Origin: Hyphomicrobiales bacterium
GTDB taxonomy: Bacteria; Pseudomonadota; Alphaproteobacteria; Rhizobiales; Aestuariivirgaceae
Direction: 5' to 3'
DNA: 16,614 nt
NCBI GenBank assembly: GCA_023266715.1
Contig: JAHFPK010000029.1
Coordinates: forward strand, 1 to 16,614
This document shows positions 1-5,766 of the stretch, one piece after another. Position numbers and translations under genes: made by a program. The notes beneath the pieces were generated by a model, which saw only the letters and a program-made list of their open reading frames with translations, made no database searches and had not been told where the DNA came from. How positions within the stretch are numbered: the stretch's first letter is position 1; each line of letters opens with the position of its first letter.

Positions 1-2
1 AG

Positions 3-257
3 CGCTGGCATGTTTCCGATCTCGATGACGCGAGCAAGACCGAGTCATGGCTTGGCGTCACCAAAATCGAGGAGACAAATTCCTGCCGCGTGGCGATTGT
101 TTTGGGTTCGCTTCCCGATGCCAACGAAAAGGCGCGCAAGGTGGCCGATACCCTGACCCGCGATTTCAATTGCCAGAAGGACACAGCCCTCGTCATCAGT
201 GTCCAGCCGATGAGGGCAGACGAACTGATGTCAGGCACGCCGTGCGGGCCTGAATGA
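3..257 (+). CDS. 3' end of an unrecognised protein gene (5' end outside window)
   Basis: Frame 3 stays open from the window edge to TGA at 255-257 and gives an 84-residue C-terminal fragment. It reads as a plausible protein, with segments such as RVAIVLGSLPDANEKARKVA and a closing TPCGPE, and contains three cysteines. I do not recognise a family. The alternating hydrophobic strand and amphipathic helix would fit a small alpha/beta or periplasmic domain, but that is inference. An overlapping frame from 47 to 253 was set aside: its Arg/Gly/Pro-rich composition is typical of a shadow frame. The gene converges on typA with no intergenic base. Confidence 0.6.
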   Translation, partial: RWHVSDLDDASKTESWLGVTKIEETNSCRVAIVLGSLPDANEKARKVADTLTRDFNCQKDTALVISVQPMRADELMSGTPCGPE

Positions 258-2087
258 TCAGGCGGCGTCGGTTGCTTCCTTGGCCCGGCTGATGCGCTTT
301 CTTTCATTCGGATCGAGATGGGTTTTGCGCAGGCGGATGGATTTCGGCGTGATTTCCACCAATTCATCGTCGCCCACATAGGCGAGCGCTTTTTCGAGTG
401 ACATCTTGATCGGCGGGGTCAAGACAACGGCTTCATCCTTGCCGGAGGCGCGCACGTTGGTGAGCTTCTTGCCCTTGATCACGTTGAGCTCAAGATCATT
501 GCCACGGGTATGCTCGCCGATGATCATGCCGGCATAGACCTTGGTGCCGTGTTCGATGAACATGGGGCCGCGATCCTGCAAATTGAAAATGGCATAGGCC
601 ACGGCTTCACCATCGCCATTGGAGAGCAGGGCTCCCGTGTGACGGCCTGGAATATCGCCAACGTATGGCGCGTAGGCGTGAAACAGGCGGTTCATGATGG
701 CGGTGCCGCGGCTATCGGACATGAGTTCGCCCTGATAGCCGATGAGGCCACGGGTTGGCGCATGGAACACCAGGCGCTGGCGGCCGGCGCCCGAGGGGCG
801 CATGTCGCGCATTTCAGCGCGGCGCTCGGAAAGCTTTTGAACAACGATGCCGGAATAGGCCTCATCAACGTCGATGATCACTTCTTCGATGGGTTCCAGC
901 CTCTGGCCATTTTCATCGGTGCGGAACACCACGCGGGGGCGGCCCACGGTGAGTTCAAAACCTTCCCGGCGCATGGTTTCAATCAGAATGCCCAATTGTA
1001 ATTCACCACGGCCCGCCACTTCAAAGGCATCGGTTTCATTTTCAGATGCGGTGACTTTCAGCGCCACATTGCCTTCGGCTTCGCGGAGCAGGCGCTCACG
1101 GATCACGCGGCTTTGCACCTTGTCGCCCTCCTTGCCCGCCAGCGGACCGTCATTGATGCGGAACGTCATGGTCAGCGTCGGCGGATCGATGGGCTGGGCC
1201 TTGATGGGCTCATTAACCGTGGGATCGCAAATCGTGTCCGCCACGGTTGATGTCGTGAGGCCTGAGATTGCAACTATGTCACCCGCGTCGCATTGCTCAA
1301 CGGGTATTCGTTCAAGGCCACGGAAGGCCAAAACTTTTGAAATGCGGCCCTGCTCCACAACCTTGCCATCCTGTGAAAGGGCACGCACCGATTGATTGGC
1401 CTTAACCGAACCTGAACGTACGCGACCTGTTAAAACGCGGCCGAGAAACGGGTTGGCTTCGATGGTTGTCACCAGCATGCGGAAGGGACCTTCCTCAATG
1501 ACGGGTGGATTGAAGTGCGAGACGATGAGATCAAAGAGTGGCGCCATGGTATCATGGGCATTGGTTGGCGTGGTGGCCATCCAGCCCTGCTTGGCCGAGC
1601 CATAGATGATCGGAAAATCGAGCTGCTCTTCGCTTGCATCAAGGGCTGCAAAGAGATCGAAGACTTCGTTCACAACTTCATTGTGGCGCTCGTCAGGGCG
1701 GTCAATCTTGTTGATGCAGACGATGGGGCGCAGACCAATCTTCAAGGCCTTTTGCAGCACGAATTTGGTTTGCGGCATGGGGCCTTCGGCGGCGTCAACA
1801 AGCAGCACCGCGCCGTCAACCATGTTGAGAATGCGTTCAACCTCGCCGCCGAAATCGGCATGGCCCGGGGTGTCCACGATATTGATTCGAGTGTCTTTCC
1901 AGACCAGCGAAGTGACCTTGGCCAGAATAGTAATGCCGCGCTCGCGCTCAAGATCGTTGGAATCCATGGCGCGCTCGGCCACCTTCTGGTTCTCGCGGAA
2001 AGAACCGGACTGGGAGAGGAGGCGGTCGATCATGGTGGTCTTGCCATGGTCAACGTGGGCAATAATCGCAATGTTGCGCAAATTCAT
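258..2087 (-). CDS. typA: Translational GTPase TypA/BipA
   Basis: This 609-residue protein is a ribosome-associated GTPase of the EF-G/LepA superfamily, linked in known bacteria to 50S assembly and to growth under cold or other stress. The G domain is complete: P-loop AHVDHGKTT (residues 10-18), switch I RERGITI (48-54), DTPGHADFGGEV (72-83) and NKID (126-129). An EF-Tu-like domain II follows, then EF-G-like domains III and V (GRGELQLGILIETMRREGFE, GRPRVV) and the BipA-specific C-terminal domain ending in a basic tail. Length matches the family. The ATG at 2087 gives the expected N-terminus, MNLRNIAIIAHVDHGKTT, but no clear Shine-Dalgarno precedes it. It may be co-transcribed with the hydrolase gene upstream (82-bp gap). 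Confidence 0.97.
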   Translation of the reverse strand: MNLRNIAIIAHVDHGKTTMIDRLLSQSGSFRENQKVAERAMDSNDLERERGITILAKVTSLVWKDTRINIVDTPGHADFGGEVERILNMVDGAVLLVDAAEGPMPQTKFVLQKALKIGLRPIVCINKIDRPDERHNEVVNEVFDLFAALDASEEQLDFPIIYGSAKQGWMATTPTNAHDTMAPLFDLIVSHFNPPVIEEGPFRMLVTTIEANPFLGRVLTGRVRSGSVKANQSVRALSQDGKVVEQGRISKVLAFRGLERIPVEQCDAGDIVAISGLTTSTVADTICDPTVNEPIKAQPIDPPTLTMTFRINDGPLAGKEGDKVQSRVIRERLLREAEGNVALKVTASENETDAFEVAGRGELQLGILIETMRREGFELTVGRPRVVFRTDENGQRLEPIEEVIIDVDEAYSGIVVQKLSERRAEMRDMRPSGAGRQRLVFHAPTRGLIGYQGELMSDSRGTAIMNRLFHAYAPYVGDIPGRHTGALLSNGDGEAVAYAIFNLQDRGPMFIEHGTKVYAGMIIGEHTRGNDLELNVIKGKKLTNVRASGKDEAVVLTPPIKMSLEKALAYVGDDELVEITPKSIRLRKTHLDPNERKRISRAKEATDAA

Positions 2088-2169
2088 GGGGCGCCGGGAC
2101 TTTCTCTATTTTCTGGAATTGGGCCGCCAATAGCATGGCCATATGACAAAGGCAATTCGCCGGCGGGCC

Positions 2170-3105
2170 TTAAGCCTTTTCACTCACGAAGACGTCAAAA
2201 GCCGCCAGTAATTGCTGGCGGATTTCGTCCCTTTCGAGGAGAATTTCATGCAAGGCTTCACGGATTGTGATGATCGACACCCCTGCCACCCTTTCGGAAA
2301 AGCGCCTGGTGGCATCATTATCCACAATGCTGTCCAGGCCTGCGGCCACGATCAGAACCGGACATCTCAGGCCCTTTGCACTCTTCATCCCGCGCAGGGT
2401 GGAAATTGAATTAAGCGCCGCTGACAGCCAGCCGTAGGTTGGCCCACCGGTGGCAAGTGCTGGGGCCGCCTCCAACACGGCACTATCACGGTTCCAGCGC
2501 CGTTGATCGCGTGTCAGGGGGTTGCCCACAAAATCTTTCCGACCCAGGGGAGTTTGCCTTCGGCCCGGCAGATAGACCCAACCCAATCTCAGGGTCATTG
2601 CAAGGAAGGTGAGCAGACGCACAACCGGAACAGGCCAGGCCCCATAATTAAAATCGATAAGAGGGGCTACCAGCACACATTTCTTAAACCAGGTGCGGGT
2701 GCGGATGAGGCGCAAAATAATGTTGCCACCGGTTGAGTGGGCAAGCACATAATAGGGCGGCGGACAATCGGGCAGAACCACCTGGGTCATGAAGGCACGA
2801 ACGTCTTCATCATATTCTTCAAAGTGGTTGACGTGGCCGCGGAGACGTTTTTCGGTGAGGCGCTGCGAGCCGCCTTGCCCGCGAAAATCAACCGATGCCA
2901 CACAGTAACCGCGGTTCATCAGGTCACGCGCCGTTTCAAAATAGCGTTCCATGAAATCGGCGCGGCCGCCCAGAATAACCACAGTTCCCTTGGCATTGCT
3001 CACGCGCACGGACATGGCGCGCAAATGATAGCCATCGCTTGTCACCACGCGGGTGCAATCGGCACCGCGTGGCACCGGATTCTCAGGGGTTGAAATCAGA
3101 TCCAT
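2170..3105 (-). CDS. Alpha/beta hydrolase (lysophospholipase/serine aminopeptidase S33-like)
   Basis: A 311-residue cytoplasmic alpha/beta hydrolase of the PldB/monoglyceride-lipase-like group (Hydrolase_4). The nucleophile elbow is AHSTGG with Ser124. The likely acid is Asp258 in AAGLDSIVD and the likely base His286 in EALHEILLERDEIR, in the expected order. An oxyanion/strand segment, TVVILGGRADFMERYFETAR (41-60), and DFRGQGGS (73-80) are also typical. These proteins cleave ester bonds of lysophospholipids or acylglycerols, and the true substrate cannot be read from sequence. The N-terminal MDLISTPENPVPRGA looks natural, so the ATG at 3105 is kept. AGGGG lies just upstream but inside a hairpin (see 3106-3131). 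The gene sits between the secreted paralogues and typA, all on the minus strand. Confidence 0.88.
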   Translation of the reverse strand: MDLISTPENPVPRGADCTRVVTSDGYHLRAMSVRVSNAKGTVVILGGRADFMERYFETARDLMNRGYCVASVDFRGQGGSQRLTEKRLRGHVNHFEEYDEDVRAFMTQVVLPDCPPPYYVLAHSTGGNIILRLIRTRTWFKKCVLVAPLIDFNYGAWPVPVVRLLTFLAMTLRLGWVYLPGRRQTPLGRKDFVGNPLTRDQRRWNRDSAVLEAAPALATGGPTYGWLSAALNSISTLRGMKSAKGLRCPVLIVAAGLDSIVDNDATRRFSERVAGVSIITIREALHEILLERDEIRQQLLAAFDVFVSEKA

Positions 3106-3131
3106 GGGCCCCTGCTCTAAAGCAGAGGCCC
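3106..3131 (-). promoter_or_regulatory. Hairpin enclosing the hydrolase ribosome-binding site
   Basis: On the minus strand the RNA can fold as GGGCC-U-CUGCU, loop UUAG, AGCAG-G-GGCCC. That is ten Watson-Crick pairs and one mismatch, and it ends on the base just before the hydrolase ATG. The Shine-Dalgarno-like AGGGG is in the 3' arm and so would be paired. No U tract follows, so an intrinsic terminator for the upstream secreted-protein gene (stop at 3154) is less likely than control of translation. Confidence 0.45.
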
Positions 3132-3153
3132 GCCATGGGCAAGGAACAAGACT

Positions 3154-3729
3154 TTATTGAACCTTCTTTACCTCGGTCAGTTCACCGCTGGCGGAACTGA
3201 GCTTGATCGTATAGGCCTTGCCACTGCGAGTGGCGTTAAAAGCGAAAATCTGACCGGAGCAGCTCATGGGCTTCACACTGGTGAAGCCATAGCCTGAAAC
3301 AATCTTTTGAGCCTTGTCACAGGTCATGGCGGCGGTGCCCAGAGCGGCCTTCTTTTCCGTGATTTCCGTCTTTTCCGTCGAAGCCACAGATTTTTTGACT
3401 ACAGGCTTTGTTACGGGAACAGCTTTGACAGTCTTTTTCTTCTTCGGTGCAATGTAGACGGGCTCGTCGTCATTGCCCTGATACCGGGGCTCATAATAGT
3501 CATAGTCATCGTCGTCAGGATTGTTGTAGGCAAGCGGCGACGGATCATCATAATAATCCTCATCGCCGTAATCGGGTTCATAGAGATCGAGAGGATTTGG
3601 ATAGTAAGTGTAGTAGTCGGGTTGAAAAAAATGCAGGCGCCAGCGCGAGCCCGCTTCTGCGGCGCTTGCCGTAAAGAGGGTTCCTGCTATTGCGGCCAAG
3701 GCCGCAGCACTGATGATACGCGTCAACAT
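3154..3729 (-). CDS. Secreted protein with Asp/Tyr-rich segment and C-X19-C domain (paralogue 1)
   Basis: This 191-residue protein has a clear Sec signal peptide: MLTR, a hydrophobic Ala/Ile core, and a probable cleavage after ASAAEA. The mature part has three zones: a strongly acidic Asp/Tyr/Pro-rich stretch at about residues 35-90, a Lys/Val/Pro/Thr linker at about 94-127, and a C-terminal domain of about 58 residues. That domain runs from CDKAQKIVSGYGFTSV through MSCSG and FNA to AYTIKLSS and LTEVKKV. It matches the ends of the next two proteins, with 19 residues between the two cysteines. Similar short periplasmic proteins are frequent in Rhizobiales, and I know of no assigned function. 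RBS GAAGGGG precedes the ATG. Only 26 bp separate it from paralogue 2, so the two are probably one operon. Confidence 0.85.
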   Translation of the reverse strand: MLTRIISAAALAAIAGTLFTASAAEAGSRWRLHFFQPDYYTYYPNPLDLYEPDYGDEDYYDDPSPLAYNNPDDDDYDYYEPRYQGNDDEPVYIAPKKKKTVKAVPVTKPVVKKSVASTEKTEITEKKAALGTAAMTCDKAQKIVSGYGFTSVKPMSCSGQIFAFNATRSGKAYTIKLSSASGELTEVKKVQ

Positions 3730-3755
3730 CGTATTTTCCCCTTCACGATATCAGG

Positions 3756-4133
3756 TTAAATTGGGCGAATTGAGGAGATTCGACCGTTATAGGAATTGAC
3801 CTTGATCCTGAACTTATCGCCATGCTTCTTGGCGATGAATGCATAGGAACTGCCAACGCAATCCGTCGCATAAATGTTCTTGTAGCCGCGGTCACGCAAC
3901 ATCCAGGTTGCTTCCCTGCAGGACACGTGGCCCCTGAAGATGGGATGGGGGACAAAAAGTCCCGGATGTGGGTAATAGCCATAGCTGCCGCAGCGGAAGG
4001 GATCGTAATTATAGTAGCAATAGCCGCCGGGGGCGCCGATACCGATAGACACTTTTACTTTGGCTTCTGCAGCCTGTGCAGAAAGACAAAAGGCCGCCGC
4101 AAGGCCAGCCACCAGCAAAATTTTCTTGAACAT
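3756..4133 (-). CDS. Small secreted protein with C-X19-C domain (paralogue 2)
   Basis: A 125-residue exported protein. The start was set at the ATG at 4133 rather than an in-frame upstream ATG at 4208. It has GGAGGG upstream and begins directly with a signal peptide, MFKKILLVAGLAAAF, cleaved probably after AQAAEA. The upstream extension is hydrophilic and would bury the signal. The mature protein has a Gly/Tyr/Pro-rich segment (GGYCYYNYDPFRCGSYGYYP), then the shared domain: CREATWMLRDRGYKNIYATD, the second cysteine, SSYAFIAKKHGDKFRIKVNS and a closing SSIRPI. Four cysteines in the mature part allow disulfides in the periplasm. Function unknown. It probably drives paralogue 1 downstream, from a promoter in 4134-4263. 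Confidence 0.85.
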   Translation of the reverse strand: MFKKILLVAGLAAAFCLSAQAAEAKVKVSIGIGAPGGYCYYNYDPFRCGSYGYYPHPGLFVPHPIFRGHVSCREATWMLRDRGYKNIYATDCVGSSYAFIAKKHGDKFRIKVNSYNGRISSIRPI

Positions 4134-4219
4134 CGTACCGCCCTCCATAATCGCAGGCTCCCGAGCCTTATCTGCTGGGATCATGGCAAAATATTGCTGA
4201 ACAAACACCTACGACCCTG

Positions 4220-4234
4220 TTCATCCGCCGTTCA
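4220..4234 (-). promoter_or_regulatory. TTCA direct repeat, 11-bp period, upstream of paralogue 2
   Basis: Two TTCA boxes on the plus strand (TGAA in the sense of the gene) begin at 4220 and 4231, exactly 11 bp apart and about 87-101 bp upstream of the paralogue 2 start codon. The same spacing occurs upstream of paralogue 3. One-helical-turn direct repeats suit an OmpR/PhoB-type response regulator. The role is inferred. Confidence 0.3.
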
Positions 4235-4263
4235 ACTTTATGGCAGAAACAAGGCAAAAGGAA

Positions 4264-4287
4264 CCGGAGCGCCTTTCAGCGCTCCGG
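4264..4287 (-). terminator. Rho-independent terminator after paralogue 3
   Basis: A perfect 9-bp stem, CCGGAGCGC/GCGCTCCGG, with a 6-nt loop lies 13 bases beyond the TAA of the 4301-4660 gene. On the minus strand it is followed by a T-rich run (TTCCTTTTGCCTTGTTT). It separates paralogue 3 from paralogues 2 and 1, which would need their own promoter. Confidence 0.75.
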
Positions 4288-4300
4288 GGTTGAGTGGATC

Positions 4301-4660
4301 TTAGAACCAAGGCTTTACCTTGATTATGTCGCCTGACATGTTGACCTTAACCTTGTAAGGATTGCCAAATTTCCAGGCCTTGTACTGGTAAACCGGTGCT
4401 GAGCAATCAAAGGGGTTCACGTTGTAGAAACCGGCCCATTTCACGATCTTTTTGCCCTTCATGCAGCTAATGCCGCCGCCATAGTAGGGGTCGATCACGG
4501 GATAGTAGCCACCGCCGTAGCCATAATCACCGGGATAATATCCGCCGCCGAGGCCAAGGTTGATGTCTACGTTAACTTTTGCCTGAGCCTGCTGAACAGG
4601 AGCAAGAGTTGTAAGGGAAGCAGCAACGGCTGCAGCAGCGATGAGGGACTTGGTAATCAT
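4301..4660 (-). CDS. Small secreted protein with C-X19-C domain (paralogue 3)
   Basis: A 119-residue exported protein. The chosen ATG at 4660 has RBS GGAGAAG and opens a signal peptide (MITKSLIAAAAVAASLTTLA, cleavage probably after QQAQA). A longer in-frame start at 4765 adds a hydrophilic extension and was rejected. After KVNVDINLGLGGG comes a Gly/Tyr-rich segment (YYPGDYGYGGGYYPVIDPYY), then the shared domain: CMKGKKIVKWAGFYNVNPFD, the second cysteine, YQYKAWKFGNPYKVKVNMSG and a final IIKVKPWF. It is the shortest of the three and has just the two domain cysteines. It is divergent from hsp20 and has its own terminator, so it is probably monocistronic. Function unknown. Confidence 0.85.
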   Translation of the reverse strand: MITKSLIAAAAVAASLTTLAPVQQAQAKVNVDINLGLGGGYYPGDYGYGGGYYPVIDPYYGGGISCMKGKKIVKWAGFYNVNPFDCSAPVYQYKAWKFGNPYKVKVNMSGDIIKVKPWF

Positions 4661-4764
4661 TTTACTTCTCCAGGGTTTGCATTTCGTTTTGTTGTAATGA
4701 CCCGAATGGCCATCCTTGACGCCGAAACTAGACCACCCAACTTGAATGCAGTCCGAAGGTCCCA

Positions 4765-4783
4765 TTCATTTTCAGTTCATTTT
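4765..4783 (-). promoter_or_regulatory. TTCATTTT direct repeat, 11-bp period, upstream of paralogue 3
   Basis: TTCATTTT occurs at 4765-4772 and again at 4776-4783, an 11-bp period, about 105-123 bp upstream of the paralogue 3 start codon. It also lies just upstream of the hsp20 promoter on the other strand. The match in spacing and distance to the element upstream of paralogue 2 suggests a common regulator for the family. This is inference from two sites. Confidence 0.35.
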
Positions 4784-4797
4784 TTAGGCTCTTCCCC

Positions 4798-4826
4798 CTT
4801 GAAAACGGGAAAGCAAAAATTATCTC
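4798..4826 (+). promoter_or_regulatory. Probable heat-shock (RpoH-like) promoter of hsp20
   Basis: CTTGAAA at 4798-4804 matches the -35 element typical of sigma-32 promoters. A T/A-rich -10 candidate, TATCTC (4821-4826), follows after a 16-bp spacer. Transcription would start near 4833 and give a leader of about 54 nt, containing the two hairpins described at 4835-4884. The -10 is weaker than the -35. Confidence 0.45.
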
Positions 4827-4834
4827 TGTCGGGA

Positions 4835-4884
4835 CGGGCGCCAATCATGGGCCCGCCATTAACGCATTGCTTTAGGAGAATGTG
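4835..4884 (+). promoter_or_regulatory. ROSE-like RNA thermometer in the hsp20 leader
   Basis: Two consecutive hairpins fill the leader. The first pairs CGGGC (4835-4839) with GCCCG (4851-4855), extended by CC/GG around a bulged G. The second runs from CGCATTGCT (4863-4871) across a TTAGG loop to AGAATGTG (4877-4884), with one bulged G. In it the UUGCU element faces part of the AGGAGA Shine-Dalgarno. A U(U/C)GCU element pairing with the ribosome-binding site near a bulged G is the hallmark of ROSE thermometers upstream of rhizobial small heat-shock genes. Melting on warming would expose the site. Confidence 0.6.
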
Positions 4885-4886
4885 AC

Positions 4887-5339
4887 ATGTTTGATTTTGC
4901 TCCCCTTTATCGTTCCAGTGTCGGTTTTGACCGTCTTGCCCGGATGCTTGATGATGCCGCAAGTTTCGAAACCCCTGCCTATCCGCCCTATAATATCGAG
5001 CGTGTTGGCGAGGATGAATACCGCATCACCATTGCCATTGCGGGCTTTGGTGTCCAGGACATCAATCTTGAAGTGAAGGGCAATGCCCTCACGGTCACCG
5101 GCAAGAAGACTGAAAAGCCCGATGGAAAAAACGAATATCTGCATCAGGGCATTGCGGCCCGCAATTTTGAGCGCAGCTTCCAGCTTGCCGATCACGTGGA
5201 AGTGACCGGCGCTGATTTGAGCCATGGCCTGCTGCATATTTCGCTGAAGCGCGAAATTCCTGAAGCCTTGAAGCCGCGTACGATTGCCATTCGCAGTGCG
5301 AATGAGCAAAAAGTGCTTGAAGCAAAAAAGGCTGCTTAA
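4887..5339 (+). CDS. Hsp20/alpha-crystallin small heat-shock protein
   Basis: A 150-residue cytoplasmic holdase chaperone that binds unfolding proteins and passes them to DnaK/ClpB. It has a short N-terminal arm (MFDFAPLYRSSVGFDRLARM), an alpha-crystallin domain at about residues 35-125 (YNIERVGEDEYRITIAIAGF, GIAARNFERSFQLADHVEV, GLLHISLKREIPE) and the C-terminal I-x-I anchor (Ile133-Ala-Ile135). Length and motifs agree with the IbpA-like class A proteins common as multiple copies in rhizobia. AGGAGA lies 4-9 bases before the ATG at 4887, inside the thermometer hairpin. A strong terminator follows, so it is monocistronic. Control is probably double: heat-shock sigma factor plus RNA thermometer. 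Confidence 0.95.
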   Translation: MFDFAPLYRSSVGFDRLARMLDDAASFETPAYPPYNIERVGEDEYRITIAIAGFGVQDINLEVKGNALTVTGKKTEKPDGKNEYLHQGIAARNFERSFQLADHVEVTGADLSHGLLHISLKREIPEALKPRTIAIRSANEQKVLEAKKAA

Positions 5340-5351
5340 TTTTTTACTGTG

Positions 5352-5380
5352 GGGGCGCTTCATGCAAGCGCCCCTTTCAT
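5352..5380 (+). terminator. Rho-independent terminator after hsp20
   Basis: GGGGCGCTT (5352-5360) pairs perfectly with AAGCGCCCC (5366-5374) around a CATGC loop, followed by TTTCATTT. It lies 12 bases past the hsp20 stop. In the opposite direction the stem is followed by A-rich sequence, so it should not efficiently stop the converging DUF4260 transcript. Confidence 0.75.
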
Positions 5381-5751
5381 TTCGCTGGCCCGCCAATGTG
5401 CCCGAGATGAGTGTCCTTGAAGTCAGTTGCATATTTCAGGCCGTAGCCAATGGCGCGATCAAGCCCGATATGGGCAAGCCAGATACAGGCAAGAATCTGC
5501 GCAAATAGTTCGCCAAACAACACGCCGTAAATGGCCAGAAGCAGCGGCCCAATTGTTGTGTGAAAAATATTGTAGATAATTGCGCCGGGCCTTGGACCGG
5601 CAAAATAAGCAGCCATGCTGAGATCGGGCACAAGGAACAGACCTGCAAAAATCCAGACGGATTGTTTGAGATAGAGGAATGCCGCGAGGCCCGCTGCAAA
5701 CAAAACGAGGCCTTCCAATCGCAAGATGAGTTTGGGTTGGCCGGCAATCAT
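5377..5751 (-). CDS. DUF4260 family membrane protein
   Basis: A 124-residue integral membrane protein of the DUF4260 family (function unknown). Recognisable features are an early hydrophobic helix (RLEGLVLFAAGLAAFLYL), a second around FAGLFLVPDLSMAAYFAGPR, the family signature GPRPGAIIYNIFHTTIGP, a third hydrophobic stretch (LLLAIYGVLFGELFAQILAC) and the closing WLAHIGLDRAIGYGLKY...THLG. Roughly four membrane segments are plausible. The stop codon lies inside the tail of the hsp20 terminator, so the two genes converge with minimal spacing. Its start is 15 bp after the dehydratase stop and its AGGAG overlaps that stop codon, which suggests co-transcription. A link to amino-acid catabolism is not established. 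Confidence 0.85.
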   Translation of the reverse strand: MIAGQPKLILRLEGLVLFAAGLAAFLYLKQSVWIFAGLFLVPDLSMAAYFAGPRPGAIIYNIFHTTIGPLLLAIYGVLFGELFAQILACIWLAHIGLDRAIGYGLKYATDFKDTHLGHIGGPAK

Positions 5752-5766
5752 GAAATCATCTCCTGA

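Noticed and set aside
510..1001. 163-codon plus-strand open frame and similar long frames opposite typA (to 2270)
   Set aside because: Antisense to conserved TypA domains. His/Gly/Ala-rich translation with no known family, so these are shadows.
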